NCBI RefSeq assembly: GCF_900097965.1
Contig: NZ_FMPG01000002.1
Coordinates: 1 to 64,000 of the forward strand
Length of the DNA: 64,000 bases
Origin: Staphylococcus caeli
Lineage (GTDB): Bacteria; Bacillota; Bacilli; Staphylococcales; Staphylococcaceae
Direction of reading: 5' to 3'
Shown: positions 1 through 10,256 of the stretch, piece after piece
How the letters are laid out: each line of letters starts with the position of its first letter
Position numbering within the stretch: position 1 is the stretch's first letter
Notes under the pieces: generated by a model
What the model saw: only the letters and a program-made list of their open reading frames with translations
The model's database searches: none
Told to the model about the DNA's origin: nothing
Position numbers and translations under genes: made by a program

Positions 1-2
1 AC

Positions 3-401
3 GGCATACGAGATCGTATTAAAATCTTTGCTTCTGGCAAACTTATCACACCAGATAAGATTGCCATAGCGCTTGGACTTGGAGCTGATTTAGTCAATAT
101 TGCACGCGGGATGATGATTAGCGTAGGTTGTATTATGAGCCAACAATGTCATATGAATACTTGTCCTGTTGGTGTGGCAACAACAGATCCTAAACGTGAA
201 AAAGGATTAATCATTGATGAGAAAAAATATCGTGTCACGAACTTTGTAACAAGTTTACATGAAGGTCTCTATAACATAGCAGCTGCCGTTGGTGTAGCAT
301 CTCCTACCCAAATTACAAAAGATCATATAATTATTAAAAATAAAGATGGTGGCATACAGTCCATTCAAGACTATAAATTGAAATTACTGACACATCAATA
401 A
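3..401 (+). CDS. FMN-binding glutamate synthase-like protein, C-terminal part (5' end outside window)
   Basis: The reading frame is open from base 3 to a TAA at 399-401, so only the last 132 codons are present. The segment carries the end of the glutamate synthase alpha/beta barrel. The stretch reading GADLVNIARGMM is followed by three cysteines spaced C-x5-C-x4-C (GCIMSQQCHMNTCPVG), the pattern that binds the 3Fe-4S cluster in this family. The family makes glutamate from glutamine and 2-oxoglutarate, or belongs to stand-alone single-domain relatives of that enzyme. No GXGXG C-terminal domain follows: the protein stops about 85 residues after the cluster, which fits the shorter stand-alone relatives better than full GltB. 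Which of the two it is cannot be settled without the missing N-terminus. Confidence 0.85.
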   Translation, partial: GIRDRIKIFASGKLITPDKIAIALGLGADLVNIARGMMISVGCIMSQQCHMNTCPVGVATTDPKREKGLIIDEKKYRVTNFVTSLHEGLYNIAAAVGVASPTQITKDHIIIKNKDGGIQSIQDYKLKLLTHQ

Positions 402-420
402 ACACAACGTTCCATTTTTT

Positions 421-455
421 AAGTGAATTGGAACTAAATTGTTCACTTTATCGTT
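421..455 (+). terminator. possible hairpin terminator after the glutamate synthase-like gene
   Basis: AAGTGAA at 421-427 pairs with TTCACTT at 442-448 and is followed by a T-rich but interrupted stretch. It lies 20 bases after the stop codon. The stem is short, so this is a weak call. Confidence 0.35.
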
Positions 456-552
456 CCGTTTATTTTCCCTGAGATTATTCAATCAAAAAACTATTATATT
501 CAAGATGAAATGGTAAAATAAACTTAATTATATGAATTTGGGAGGACTGTTT

Positions 553-1629
553 ATGAACAACTCTGTAAAATTATTAAAATCATTAACTGACGTGGATGGC
601 ATTGCAGGTCACGAAATGGCAGTTAAATCATTAATGCGTGACTATTTGACACCGATTAGCGATGAAATTATCGAGGACAACCTAGGTGGTATTTTTGGCA
701 AAAAATCTGCAAACAATAGTCGGAATACCTTAATGATTGCGGGTCACCTAGACGAAATTGGCTTTATCGTCACTAAAATTGATCAAGATGGCTTCTTGAA
801 ATTCACGCCAATAGGTGGCTGGTGGAATCAGGTCATGTTATCTCAAAAAGTCACAATTACGACAGATGATGGCAAGAAAATCCGTGGTCTTATCGGTTCA
901 AAACCACCACATGTACTCTCTCCAGAAGAGCGTAAAAAAACAATCGATATTAAAGAAATGTTCATCGATATCGGTGTCAAAAGTAAAAAAGAAGCTGAAC
1001 AATTCGGTATTGAAATAGGTAATATGATTACACCTTACAGTGAATTTGAATTACTTGCGAACCAAAAATATTTAACAGCTAAAGCCTTCGATAATCGTTA
1101 TGGTTGTGCGCTTGCTGTAGACGTTCTGCAAAATTTAAAAGACGAAGCTATTGATGTTAACGTAGTTTCTGGTGCAAATGTTCAAGAAGAAGTAGGTTTA
1201 CGTGGTGCTAAGGTTGCAGCTAATAAGATTAAACCAGACTTAGCGATTGCTGTCGATGTTGCAATTGCATACGATACACCTGGTATGTCTGGACAAGTGA
1301 GTGATACTGCGATTGGTAATGGGCCTGTCGTAATTATTATGGATGCATCAAATATTGGACATGTTGGCTTCACTAAACATATTAAAGCCGTTGCCCAAAA
1401 ACATAATATTCCCATTCAATTAGATACAACTGCGGGTGGCGGTACTGATGCTGGTAGCATTCATGTTGCAAACGAAGGTACACCTACCGTTTCTATAGGT
1501 GTGGCATTACGTTATATGCATTCTAATGTATCTGTGTTACATACAGATGATTATAAACATTCCGTAGCTCTAGTCACTGAAATTGTAAAATCATTAACTG
1601 ACGAAGTCGTTGATCAAATCATTTGGTAA
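553..1629 (+). CDS. M42 family metallopeptidase (glutamyl aminopeptidase/endoglucanase-like)
   Basis: A 358-residue cytoplasmic dinuclear-metal aminopeptidase that trims N-terminal residues from peptides. The M42 signatures are in order: AGHLDEIGF (metal His and catalytic Asp), AKAFDNRYG (bridging Asp), VQEEVGLRGAK (catalytic and metal Glu), AVDVAIAYDTPG (metal Asp) and RYMHS near the C-terminus (metal His). An upstream ATG at 532 is in frame. ATG 553 is preferred because GGAGG at 541-545 sits at normal distance and the protein then begins MNNSVKLLK, as family members do. It stands alone with its own terminator. Length is normal for the family. Substrate preference cannot be read from the sequence. 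Confidence 0.9.
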   Translation: MNNSVKLLKSLTDVDGIAGHEMAVKSLMRDYLTPISDEIIEDNLGGIFGKKSANNSRNTLMIAGHLDEIGFIVTKIDQDGFLKFTPIGGWWNQVMLSQKVTITTDDGKKIRGLIGSKPPHVLSPEERKKTIDIKEMFIDIGVKSKKEAEQFGIEIGNMITPYSEFELLANQKYLTAKAFDNRYGCALAVDVLQNLKDEAIDVNVVSGANVQEEVGLRGAKVAANKIKPDLAIAVDVAIAYDTPGMSGQVSDTAIGNGPVVIIMDASNIGHVGFTKHIKAVAQKHNIPIQLDTTAGGGTDAGSIHVANEGTPTVSIGVALRYMHSNVSVLHTDDYKHSVALVTEIVKSLTDEVVDQIIW

Positions 1630-1660
1630 GTCATTTTTAAAAATCGTTTTACACAAATAA

Positions 1661-1715
1661 AAAACGCTCTATTTAGCTAGCATCAATGCACGAGCTATCA
1701 TAGGGCGTTTTAATT
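1661..1715 (+). terminator. Rho-independent terminator of the M42 peptidase gene
   Basis: A 12-bp stem (1661-1672 with 1700-1711, one G-T pair) with an inner TAGCT/AGCTA stem, ending in GTTTT and a T-rich run. Confidence 0.8.
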
Positions 1716-1792
1716 TATCTAAATCTAATTGAATAAGGTTAACGAATACAGTAAAACTGTATATAAACAATACATTATGAAAGGCACTTCTA

Positions 1793-2005
1793 ATGGATAC
1801 TATCAATCAAATCACAGCACATCCATGGTTTTTTATCATGATACAATTCTTTATTTACCTTGCAGTAAGTTTTATTATATTCGGCATTTGCGTTTTTGTA
1901 GCCTTACAAAATACTTCTTTTATGGAAAAAATCATTACAACCCTCATATTATCAGTCGTTACTTCAGGCTTACTATCGCTCATCATAGCTTCAATCGTGT
2001 TATAA
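1793..2005 (+). CDS. small two-helix membrane protein, unknown function
   Basis: A 70-residue protein with two clear hydrophobic segments, about residues 12-37 (FFIMIQFFIYLAV onwards) and 47-69 (IITTLILSVVTSGLLSLIIA), joined by a short loop with Lys and Glu. AAAGG at 1780-1784 is a plausible ribosome site 8 bases before the ATG. I do not recognise a family. It is monocistronic between an M42 peptidase and a convergent SDR gene. An overlapping frame (1729-2016) has no membrane pattern and no ribosome site and was discarded. Small membrane proteins of this kind are common in staphylococci and may be membrane-stress or toxin-like, but nothing here shows which. Confidence 0.6.
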   Translation: MDTINQITAHPWFFIMIQFFIYLAVSFIIFGICVFVALQNTSFMEKIITTLILSVVTSGLLSLIIASIVL

Positions 2006-2042
2006 CATTGACTTAAATAAACGACATTTTTTGTACATATGC

Positions 2043-2867
2043 TTATTTAGTTGAATGCTTCCAACTGTCATCACCGAGCATTTCTCCTGGCCATGTATAA
2101 GCCATCACACCACCATCGATAGTTATCGATTCACCTGTGATAAATGAACTATCATCAGATGCTAGAAATGCGACGAGCTTACCTACTTCTTCAGGTGTGC
2201 CTAATCTGCCAAGCGGAGTTACCCATTTTTGATTATCTCTAAATGCTTTGCCTGAAGCATCATCAGCTGTACCAGTTAATTTATCGACTAAAGGCGTTTC
2301 AATCGTCCCAGGTGAAATCGCATTTGCTCGAATATTTTCTCGGCCATATTCAATTGCTGTTGAGCGTGTGAAATTGATGACGCCTCCTTTTGCTGCATTA
2401 TAACCAGATCGATTCAAGTCTGCAGCCAATCCGGAAAATGAAGCTGTATTGATAATCGAACCGCCCGCATCCATCATAAGAGGTAACATGAACTTCGTCA
2501 TCAAAAATGTCCCTCTTAAATCGACGCCTATAATTTTATCGAAGACATCTACTGGATATTCATGTATGCGCCCCGCTGCATTATCGACGCCTGCATTATT
2601 GAAAAGTACGTCTACTTGCCCGTATTTATCTTTCACCTCTTCGGCAAAGCGTTCTACAGCGTGTGCATCGGAAATATCAACAATATATGCAGACGCTTTA
2701 TTACCGGCATCATTAATGTCCTTAACTGTATTATGTACTTTATCAGAAATGTCGATAGCTAATACGTGAGCCCCTTCGTCCGCTAATACTCTAGCTCAAG
2801 CTGCACCAATTCCCGTACTCGCACCTGTTAATACCGCTATTTTTTGATTTAGTCTTCCCATTTTCAT
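2043..2867 (-). pseudogene. SDR family oxidoreductase, interrupted by an in-frame TGA at codon 24
   Basis: Reading from ATG 2867, with AAGGGAG (2874-2880) 6 bases upstream, gives MKMGRLNQKIAVLTGASTGIGAA, then TGA (2796-2798), then ARVLADEGAHV and the rest of a normal 274-codon short-chain dehydrogenase in the same frame. The stop falls just after the TGxxxGIG nucleotide-binding loop. The NNAG motif, the catalytic serine region (NTASFSG), YNAAK and the C-terminal substrate region are intact. A single change from TCA (Ser) would explain the stop. The next in-frame ATG, at 2636, would lack the cofactor-binding domain, so the gene is probably dead unless the base is a sequencing error. Its former substrate is unknown. 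Confidence 0.8.
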
Positions 2868-3003
2868 TCACATCTCCCTTGAAAGATTTGACTATCTTTA
2901 TTATTTGCTACGCACTATATCCATTCCTTTTTTAACATTTATCGAAACTTATCATTCATTTGATTTCCTAATCATTAACATGCTGATATGCAATTATATA
3001 AAT

Positions 3004-3018
3004 ATTTTTCAGAATATT
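3004..3018 (+). promoter_or_regulatory. candidate CodY box upstream of the AbgT-type transporter
   Basis: ATTTTTCAGAATATT differs from the CodY consensus AATTTTCWGAAAATT at two positions and lies about 58 bases before the start codon. The same 18-base string TTTTTCAGAATATTTGTT occurs upstream of the histidine operon. Confidence 0.55.
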
Positions 3019-3075
3019 TGTTCTATTCAAAAGATAAATTTGTTATACTTTCGATAACTTAATTGGGAGGTTGCA

Positions 3076-4617
3076 ATGATGACTACAAATACAAATGAAA
3101 AACCAACGCTCGTAAATAGGTTTCTGAATACAGTTGAAAAAGTCGGTAATAAATTACCTGATCCAAGCATTCTCTTTTTCTTAATGTGCTTAGGGCTTGC
3201 CATTTTGACATGGATTATCTCACTATTTCATGTCACTGTTAAGCATCCAGGTACTGGTGACATCATTGCAATAAAGAGTATTTTAAGTAAAGACGGTTTC
3301 ATGATGATACTCAATGATGCAGTTAAGAATTTTTCAGAATTCCCTGCCTTGGGACTGGTACTAGCTGTCATGCTCGGTGTGGGTGTAGCAGAAAAAACAG
3401 GGTATTTTGATAAATTAATGATACAAGTCGTGCAAAAAGCACCACAAAAAATCATCGTACCTGTAATCATACTCATTGGCATTATCGGAAATGCGGCTGG
3501 GGATGCCGCACCTATCGTATTGCCACCACTAACAGCAATGGTATTTATCAAATTAGGCTACCACCCTATCGCTGGATTAGCTATGGCTTATGCCTCTGCT
3601 TTAGGTGGTTTTTCCGCAAATATCATGATTGGCATGTCGGATGCACTACTCTATGCTTTTACTGAACCAGCTGCCAAAATTGTGTCCGATACGACACACG
3701 TCAATGTAGCAATGAATTGGTACTTTGTAGCAGCAAGTGTCGTAGTTCTATTGCCAGCAGTTTATTGGGTCACTATGAAATTTGTTATTCCTAGGTTAGG
3801 TACCTATGATGATTCTAATTCTGATATCCAAGCGAATGATACAGATTCCAAACTCACTCCACAAGAAAATCGTGCTGTTTTTTGGGCAAATATTAGTTTC
3901 TTTATCATGCTATTACTGCTAATTGTTTTAGCTATTCCGCAAAATAGTTTCTTGAGGAATGCCAAAACAGGTAGTCTGCTTAATGATGCACCGATTATCA
4001 ATGGTGTAGGTCTAATTATTCTCGTGCTATTTTTGGTACCTGGACTTGTATATGGCATCATGATGAAAGAATTTAAAGATTCTAAGGATTTAGGGAAAAT
4101 GTTAGCCGATTCTATGGCTTCAATGGGTTCATTCATTGTCATCGTTTTCTTCGCCGCCCAACTATTAGCATTTTTAGAATGGAGTAATTTAGGTGTTATC
4201 GTTGCAGTTAAAGGTGCTGCCTTGTTACAGGGACAAAATGGAGTTGTACTTATATTAGGCATTATACTGTTAAGTGCTTGTATTAACTTACTAATCGGCA
4301 GTGCATCCGCAAAATGGGGTATATTGGCACCAATATTTATCCCTATGCTCATGCTTGTTGGTTTCCACCCAGCCTTTACACAAATGCTCTACAGAATAGG
4401 TGATTCCATAAGTAATCCAATTACACCTATGATGCCTTATTTACCATTGTTATTATCTTATGCACAAAAATACGATAAAGATATGAAACTAGGTTCATTA
4501 CTTTCAAGTTTAATGCCTTATACAATTATTTTGAGTATTGCTTGGCCATTATTCATGATTGTCTGGTATCTACTTGGATGGCCACTTGGACCTGGTGGGC
4601 CTTTACACATAAAATAA
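3076..4617 (+). CDS. AbgT family transporter
   Basis: A 513-residue integral membrane protein with about 11-13 hydrophobic segments and the N-terminal pattern of the family (VNRFLNTVEKVGNKLPDP followed by the first helix). It keeps the glycine/proline-rich GNAAGDAAPIVLPPL segment near residues 135-150 and NPITPMMPYLPLLL near residue 455, both typical of the substrate-binding hairpins. AbgT proteins import p-aminobenzoyl-glutamate or export sulfonamide-type antimetabolites; the direction here cannot be told. GGGAGG at 3065-3070 supports ATG 3076; ATG 3079 is nearly as good. The gene is single, with a CodY-like site upstream and a terminator downstream, which fits a nutrient-controlled transporter. 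Confidence 0.88.
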   Translation: MMTTNTNEKPTLVNRFLNTVEKVGNKLPDPSILFFLMCLGLAILTWIISLFHVTVKHPGTGDIIAIKSILSKDGFMMILNDAVKNFSEFPALGLVLAVMLGVGVAEKTGYFDKLMIQVVQKAPQKIIVPVIILIGIIGNAAGDAAPIVLPPLTAMVFIKLGYHPIAGLAMAYASALGGFSANIMIGMSDALLYAFTEPAAKIVSDTTHVNVAMNWYFVAASVVVLLPAVYWVTMKFVIPRLGTYDDSNSDIQANDTDSKLTPQENRAVFWANISFFIMLLLLIVLAIPQNSFLRNAKTGSLLNDAPIINGVGLIILVLFLVPGLVYGIMMKEFKDSKDLGKMLADSMASMGSFIVIVFFAAQLLAFLEWSNLGVIVAVKGAALLQGQNGVVLILGIILLSACINLLIGSASAKWGILAPIFIPMLMLVGFHPAFTQMLYRIGDSISNPITPMMPYLPLLLSYAQKYDKDMKLGSLLSSLMPYTIILSIAWPLFMIVWYLLGWPLGPGGPLHIK

Positions 4618-4630
4618 TTTATCAATATTT

Positions 4631-4679
4631 AAAGATAGACACACAATCACGTTCATCACTGTTGTGTTTATCTTTTTTT
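4631..4679 (+). terminator. terminator of the AbgT-type gene
   Basis: AAAGATAGACACA pairs with TGTGTTTATCTTT (one G-T pair), followed by a run of T. Confidence 0.8.
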
Positions 4680-4836
4680 GATTAAAAAGGAAACATGTTT
4701 AGAGTTATTTTTAATTTGTATTGAGCAAAACGAAAATTTTAACCACAAATTAATGTAATTATTGTAATATAAGGATAAGAAACGGGTAAATAAAACAAGT
4801 AAAGTTTAAAAACCTCATTTTACATAGGAGGCAGAA

Positions 4837-6369
4837 ATGGAACGTATAGGATTAATAGACATTGGCTCGAACACAATTAGGTTAGTTATTTTTGAATTCG
4901 ATAAAAAGACTGGATTAAATGAATTATTAAATATTAAAACACCAGCAAGATTAAGCCAATATTTAACAGATGATTTAGCAATGAATAACGACGGTATTGA
5001 ATTACTTACACAAACATTACAAAGCTTTAAAACAGTTGCTGATAAATTTGAAGTAGATGAGCTACATCCTGTGGCAACAGCAGCTATAAGACAATCCACG
5101 AATAGAACTAAAATCATTGAAAAAATCAAAAAAGATTTGGATATCAAAATCAAACTTATTCCTGAAGAGGAAGAAGCATTTTATGGTTTTTATGCAATTA
5201 CACATACTACAGACATTCAAGACGGTATCTCCGTTGATATCGGTGGCGGTTCTACAGAAGTCACACTTTTTAAAAATAAAAAATTAAAAGCAGCGCATAG
5301 TTTCCCATTTGGTGTTGTTACATTACAACGTAAATTCTTCGACAATAAAGATCACAATGATAAATCTGCTATAAAAGATATGGAAAAATTTTTATCTAAA
5401 CAATTTGATCAGTTATCATGGTTGAAAAATCAAAAAGTTGCACTTGTTGGAATAGGCGGTTCCGCACGTAATGTTGCGCGTATACACCAATCAGAGCATT
5501 CTTACCCTATCGGTGGTGTACATAACTATACGATGACTGAGGATAATATTGAAGAAGTTTATTCAATTCTGAAGAAAAGCTCTCGAGATGATCTTAAAGA
5601 TATTGATGGTTTGAGTAGAGATCGTATTGATATCATTCTTCCAGCCGTGGCCGTCTTCAATTCCCTATTTGATAAAATAGATGCCACACAATTTACATTT
5701 TCCCGCAAAGGTTTACGTGAAGGTTATGTCATGAATACTATTAGCGAGCGTCATCCGTCAGAATTCAAAAAAGAAAACATTCGCAAAGATGCTTTGTATC
5801 ATTTAGCAAACGAATATGGAATTGAAGCATCTAGTGCTGAACAACGTGTCAAATTAGCACAATCATTATTAGATCAACTGATTGATTTAGACAAAATTGA
5901 ACTTTCTGAAAAAGAGCAAACACTTTTCGCTGAGGGGGCCTATTTGTACTATCTAGGTAGATTCATAGATGCTGATTCTAGTTCACCACATACGTATTAC
6001 ATCATCGCAAATTCAATGATTGATGGATTTAAACATGAAGATCGTGTCAAATTAGCACTGCTTGCAAGTTTTAAAAACAAGTCACTGTTGAAATTCTTTA
6101 GCCGAGAAACAAAGTGGCTTAAAGATAAAGAATTAGACAACATACAACATCTTGGCGGTATCATTAAATTTGTCAATGCGCTCAACATTTCTCATACAAG
6201 TGCAGTTGAACGCGTGCAATTAGAAGAAGATGAGGACAACGACAAATATCGTTTAAATGTTTACTATAATGGTGCCCCTATTGCCGAAGAATACCAAGCA
6301 CATCGCCAGAAAAAACACATAGAGAAAATCTTAAAAGAGGATCTTTCCATTATCTTTACAAAATCTTAA
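4837..6369 (+). CDS. ppx: exopolyphosphatase (Ppx/GppA family)
   Basis: A 510-residue phosphatase that releases phosphate from polyphosphate chain ends; relatives also act on pppGpp. The actin-like ATPase fold is visible: phosphate-1 motif GLIDIGSNTIRLVIFEF at residues 4-20, ATAAIRQSTNR, EEEEAFYGF with catalytic Glu, and phosphate-2 motif DIGGGSTEVTLF near residue 136. The C-terminal half is an HD-like helical domain as in longer Ppx proteins. AGGAGG at 4826-4831 fixes the start. The next gene, ppk, makes the polymer, so the pair controls polyphosphate level in both directions. A perfect inverted repeat overlaps its stop codon. Confidence 0.93.
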   Translation: MERIGLIDIGSNTIRLVIFEFDKKTGLNELLNIKTPARLSQYLTDDLAMNNDGIELLTQTLQSFKTVADKFEVDELHPVATAAIRQSTNRTKIIEKIKKDLDIKIKLIPEEEEAFYGFYAITHTTDIQDGISVDIGGGSTEVTLFKNKKLKAAHSFPFGVVTLQRKFFDNKDHNDKSAIKDMEKFLSKQFDQLSWLKNQKVALVGIGGSARNVARIHQSEHSYPIGGVHNYTMTEDNIEEVYSILKKSSRDDLKDIDGLSRDRIDIILPAVAVFNSLFDKIDATQFTFSRKGLREGYVMNTISERHPSEFKKENIRKDALYHLANEYGIEASSAEQRVKLAQSLLDQLIDLDKIELSEKEQTLFAEGAYLYYLGRFIDADSSSPHTYYIIANSMIDGFKHEDRVKLALLASFKNKSLLKFFSRETKWLKDKELDNIQHLGGIIKFVNALNISHTSAVERVQLEEDEDNDKYRLNVYYNGAPIAEEYQAHRQKKHIEKILKEDLSIIFTKS

Positions 6370-6411
6370 AATACATATGTTAAGTTATTGTGTAGGAACA
6401 TATGTATTTTA
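6367..6411 (+). repeat. 15-bp perfect inverted repeat between ppx and ppk
   Basis: TAAAATACATATGTT (6367-6381) pairs exactly with AACATATGTATTTTA (6397-6411), leaving a 15-base loop. The left arm contains the ppx stop codon. There is no T-run after it, so it is unlikely to be a simple terminator and may affect expression of ppk relative to ppx. Confidence 0.75.
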
Positions 6412-6437
6412 GACTACAACGAGGTGTATTAAGGATT

Positions 6438-8597
6438 ATGCATAGAAATTTGGGAGATAGAGACTTGAACTTACCACAATATTATAATAATAGAGAGCTT
6501 AGTTGGTTAGATTTTAACTATCGTGTATTACAAGAAGCACAAGATAAAAATAACCCGTTGTTAGAACAACTGAACTTTATCTCTATATTCAGCTCGAATT
6601 TAGATGAATTCTTTATGGTGCGCGTAGCTGGCTTACAAGACCAAGTTAAAATGGGTTATGATAAACCAGAGAACAAAGCACAGTTAACACCAAAACAACA
6701 ACTGGATCAAATTAAAATTAAAAACAAAGAAAACGTTGATTTGCAATATAAACGTTACAACGAATTAGTGAAAGAGTTGCGTCAATACCAAGTAGAAATT
6801 GTGCGTCCTGACGAATTACCAGAAACGCTATTGCAAGATTTAGAAACTGAATTCAAGATTGGGATTTTGCCAACTTTGACGCCTTTAGGCATTGATGCGT
6901 ACCATCCATTTCCAAAATTAAATAATAAGAGTTTAAATATTTTTGTAGATATTGATACAAGAGATGACATTAATTCAGCGATTGTACAAATCCCTTCACT
7001 CATTCCTCGCTTCTATTCATTCAATAAAGGCGATAAACAATATATTGTAATGGTCGAGGATATCATCACGCACTTTATCAATGACTTATTTACTGGTTTT
7101 AAAGTATTAAATACTTTTACTTTCAGAATCACACGTAATGCAGATTTAAGTATTCATGAAGATGGCGCAGAAGATTTATTAATTGAAATTGAACGCTTCT
7201 TGAAAGAAAGAAAACGTGGTACTGCCGTACGTTTGGAGATAGATGGTAGACAAGCGGCAAATGAAGACATTTTGTGGATAATGAATCAATTAGATGTACA
7301 TGATAATGACGTTTATTTTGTAGATGGCCCATTAGATTTAACGCTGTTATTTGAATTAGTTGATTATTTATCTAATAAACTGAAGCATCTTAAATATAAT
7401 AAATATGTGCCACAAATCCCGCAATCATTAGGCACAAATAATATCTTTGATTTATCATTAAAAAGAGATATTTTCTTCCATCACCCATATGAAACATTTG
7501 AACCTATTGTAGATTTCATTCGTGAAGCTGCAGAAGATCCAAATACAATTGCTATTAAACAAACGCTTTACCGTGTTAGTAAGGATTCACCTATTATTAA
7601 TAGTTTAAAATATGCTGCCGAAAATGGTAAACAAGTGACGGTACTTGTCGAACTGAAAGCACGTTTTGACGAAGAAAATAACGTACATTGGGCAAGAATG
7701 TTAGAGGATGCAGGTTGTCATGTAATTTACGGTATGACTCACTTGAAAACACATAGTAAAATTGCGTTAGTGGTTAAACGTATCAATAATAGTTTAACGT
7801 CATTCGTCCATTTAGGTACAGGTAATTACAATGATAAAACTGCAAATATTTATACTGATATGGGGATTATCACAACAAATAAAGAAATTGCAGAAGATGC
7901 CATCAATTTCTTTAATTACTTAAGTGGTTACTCACTTAAACCTCAGTATAATAAACTGATTGTGGCACCTTTCGATATCCGTGATGTATTCTTAGCTCGT
8001 ATAGACACTGAAATCCAATCTCATCGTGAACATGGTAACGGAAAAATCATCATGAAAATGAATTCCTTAACCGATAAAGATATCATTCTTAAATTATTTG
8101 AAGCATCATGTGCTGGTGTTAAAGTACAATTAATTATTCGTGGTATTTGCTGTCTGAAACCAGGCATTCCTGGTATAAGTGAAAATATCGAAGTGGTTAG
8201 TATTGTTGGTAGATTTTTAGAACATTCACGTATTTATTATTTCCATAATAATGGTGAAGATATGATTTACCTATCCTCTGCCGATGCAATGACACGTAAT
8301 ATGATTAAACGTGTCGAAATCTTATTCCCAGTTGAAGACAGAACAATTGCTCAACGTTTATTGGAATATATGAACCTGCAACTTTCAGATAATCAAAAAG
8401 GACGTTATCAAGACCAACGTGGGTACTATCATTACATCGAAAATAACTTATCGCCACTTAATTCACAAGCTTATCTTATGAAAGAAGCAATGGATTATGG
8501 TCAACGTATCAAAGAAGAAAATGCACGTCCACAAGTGATGTCTGTAAATGAACGTAAAGGTTGGTTTACAAAATTTAGAAATCAATTCAAAAAATAA
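6438..8597 (+). CDS. ppk1: polyphosphate kinase 1
   Basis: A 719-residue enzyme that polymerises the gamma-phosphate of ATP into polyphosphate, reversibly. The N-terminal domain ([34 protein letters not shown]) and the two phospholipase-D-like domains are present, with the phosphorylated histidine in [11 protein letters not shown] and the second conserved histidine in [13 protein letters not shown] 6402 gives a longer frame but lies inside the right arm of the hairpin. ATG 6438 is preferred: GAGGTG at 6421-6426 and AAGG at 6431-6434 lie upstream, and the protein then begins near the conserved start. The distance to ppx is 68 bases, consistent with one operon. Confidence 0.93.
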   Translation: MHRNLGDRDLNLPQYYNNRELSWLDFNYRVLQEAQDKNNPLLEQLNFISIFSSNLDEFFMVRVAGLQDQVKMGYDKPENKAQLTPKQQLDQIKIKNKENVDLQYKRYNELVKELRQYQVEIVRPDELPETLLQDLETEFKIGILPTLTPLGIDAYHPFPKLNNKSLNIFVDIDTRDDINSAIVQIPSLIPRFYSFNKGDKQYIVMVEDIITHFINDLFTGFKVLNTFTFRITRNADLSIHEDGAEDLLIEIERFLKERKRGTAVRLEIDGRQAANEDILWIMNQLDVHDNDVYFVDGPLDLTLLFELVDYLSNKLKHLKYNKYVPQIPQSLGTNNIFDLSLKRDIFFHHPYETFEPIVDFIREAAEDPNTIAIKQTLYRVSKDSPIINSLKYAAENGKQVTVLVELKARFDEENNVHWARMLEDAGCHVIYGMTHLKTHSKIALVVKRINNSLTSFVHLGTGNYNDKTANIYTDMGIITTNKEIAEDAINFFNYLSGYSLKPQYNKLIVAPFDIRDVFLARIDTEIQSHREHGNGKIIMKMNSLTDKDIILKLFEASCAGVKVQLIIRGICCLKPGIPGISENIEVVSIVGRFLEHSRIYYFHNNGEDMIYLSSADAMTRNMIKRVEILFPVEDRTIAQRLLEYMNLQLSDNQKGRYQDQRGYYHYIENNLSPLNSQAYLMKEAMDYGQRIKEENARPQVMSVNERKGWFTKFRNQFKK

Positions 8598-8601
8598 TTT
8601 C

Positions 8602-8647
8602 AAAACCTACAATACACGTGCCTATATACGTGAATGTAGGTTTTTTT
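8602..8647 (+). terminator. terminator of ppx-ppk
   Basis: AAAACCTACA (8602-8611) pairs with TGTAGGTTTT (8635-8644), ending in seven or more T. Confidence 0.88.
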
Positions 8648-8844
8648 ATTCTCTTATTTATGAAAATATCTTAAATTACTACTTACTGAGATGCCTCGCT
8701 ACCTATATAACCTCTTCTCAATAAAAATAATACCTTCTTTCTCACTGCACATTTCGTTAATAATATCACTATTCTAACAAAGCGAATGCTCTACTATTTT
8801 TGCTATAATAAATGTATATATCGTGCTAAACAGGAGGAATTACT

Positions 8845-10146
8845 ATGAAATCATTAGCATCACTTATACAATCATTCCCCTTAATCAGTGAATTACAGCT
8901 TTATCGTCCTGTATTTTGGGAAAATCCTCATTTTCATCATGAAGCATCGTTACCTTTCTCTATGGAAGATATCAAAGATGCCTCACGACGCCTTGAACGA
9001 TTCAGTAGTTATATTCGTAAAGTATTTCCAGAAACTGAAAAAAATCAGGGTATTATTGAATCACCATTAAAACATATTCCTTTTATGCAAAATGAACTTT
9101 CACGCATTAATCAAATCGATACCATAGGTACACTATGGTTAAAATGTGATAGCCACCTTGCAATATCTGGATCAATCAAAGCTCGTGGAGGGATTTATGA
9201 AGTACTAAAACTCGCTGAGACGATTGCCTTACAAGAAGGTAATTTAAAAATGACTGATGATTATAGCGTGCTTGCCGAGCCTGAATATCAAAGACTGTTT
9301 AGTAAATACACTGTAGCAGTAGGTTCAACAGGTAACCTTGGCCTAAGTATTGGAATCATGAGTGCTAAATTAGGTTTTAGCGTTACTGTCCACATGTCTA
9401 GTGACGCACGCAAATGGAAAAAAGATCTATTACGTGCCCGTGGTGTAGAAGTCATTGAACATCAATCAGATTATCAATTTGCCGTTTCTGAGGGAAGAAA
9501 GTCAGCTGAAAATGACCCTATGTGTCACTTTGTAGACGATGAAGGATCTAAAGATTTATTCTTAGGATATACTGTGGCAGCATTGAGATTAAAACAACAA
9601 TTCAGTGAACACAATATTCAAGTCAGTGCTGATCATCCACTCTTTGTATACCTTCCTTGTGGTGTAGGTGGCGGCCCAGGCGGTGTGGCGTTTGGTTTGA
9701 AACAAGTCTTTGGTGAACATGTATATTGTATTTTCACTGAACCTACACACGCCCCTTGTATGTTACTTGGAATGATGACGCAACTTCATGATCAAATTTC
9801 AGTCAATGACATTGGTATCGATGGACGAACTGATGCAGATGGGCTCGCAGTTTCTCGTCCCTCTCGTTTAGTTGGACAAATTATGGATTCATTATTATTT
9901 GGCGCACAAACTGTATCAGACAATCAAATGTACCGCTACCTCTATTTACTAAGTCAAAAGGAACGAATTTTCATTGAACCTTCTGCTGCTTCAGGTTTCG
10001 CTGGCATTAAAGCTGCCTCTAATTTAGCTAAACAAAAAGGTATTGCACTTAATAACGCAAACCATATCGTTTGGGCAACCGGTGGTAACATGGTTCCAAA
10101 AGATGAAATGTTAAAATATGTAGCACATGGTAAAGATTTAATTTAA
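8845..10146 (+). CDS. dsdA: D-serine ammonia-lyase
   Basis: A 433-residue PLP enzyme that converts D-serine to pyruvate and ammonia, removing a growth inhibitor found in urine. The PLP lysine lies in SGSIKARGG (about residue 115), the phosphate-binding glycine loop is [12 protein letters not shown], and [14 protein letters not shown] is typical of DsdA. Length matches the E. coli enzyme. The start is fixed by AGGAGG about 7 bases before the ATG. No LysR regulator or D-serine permease (DsdC, DsdX) is adjacent. In staphylococci this gene is known from the S. saprophyticus group; its presence here is one reason to doubt S. aureus. Confidence 0.93.
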   Translation: MKSLASLIQSFPLISELQLYRPVFWENPHFHHEASLPFSMEDIKDASRRLERFSSYIRKVFPETEKNQGIIESPLKHIPFMQNELSRINQIDTIGTLWLKCDSHLAISGSIKARGGIYEVLKLAETIALQEGNLKMTDDYSVLAEPEYQRLFSKYTVAVGSTGNLGLSIGIMSAKLGFSVTVHMSSDARKWKKDLLRARGVEVIEHQSDYQFAVSEGRKSAENDPMCHFVDDEGSKDLFLGYTVAALRLKQQFSEHNIQVSADHPLFVYLPCGVGGGPGGVAFGLKQVFGEHVYCIFTEPTHAPCMLLGMMTQLHDQISVNDIGIDGRTDADGLAVSRPSRLVGQIMDSLLFGAQTVSDNQMYRYLYLLSQKERIFIEPSAASGFAGIKAASNLAKQKGIALNNANHIVWATGGNMVPKDEMLKYVAHGKDLI

Positions 10147-10197
10147 TCATTATTTTAATAACAAAGTTCATTCTAGTTAAAGCGATTGAATTTTATG

Positions 10198-10248
10198 ACG
10201 TGGTATAAAATCTTGTCTTGGATTAAGCATTTTATACTACGTTTTTTT
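10198..10248 (+). terminator. terminator of dsdA
   Basis: ACGTGGTATAAAAT (10198-10211) pairs with ATTTTATACTACGT (10229-10242), one G-T pair, followed by seven T. Confidence 0.9.
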
Positions 10249-10256
10249 AACTTTAT

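Noticed and set aside
1729-2016. Overlapping 95-codon frame over the small membrane protein
   Set aside because: Tyr/His-rich sequence without domain or ribosome site; the frame from 1793 has a ribosome site and clear membrane helices.
6402-6437. Longer N-terminus for Ppk1
   Set aside because: Start codon lies in the right arm of the inverted repeat and the added 12 residues do not resemble family N-termini.
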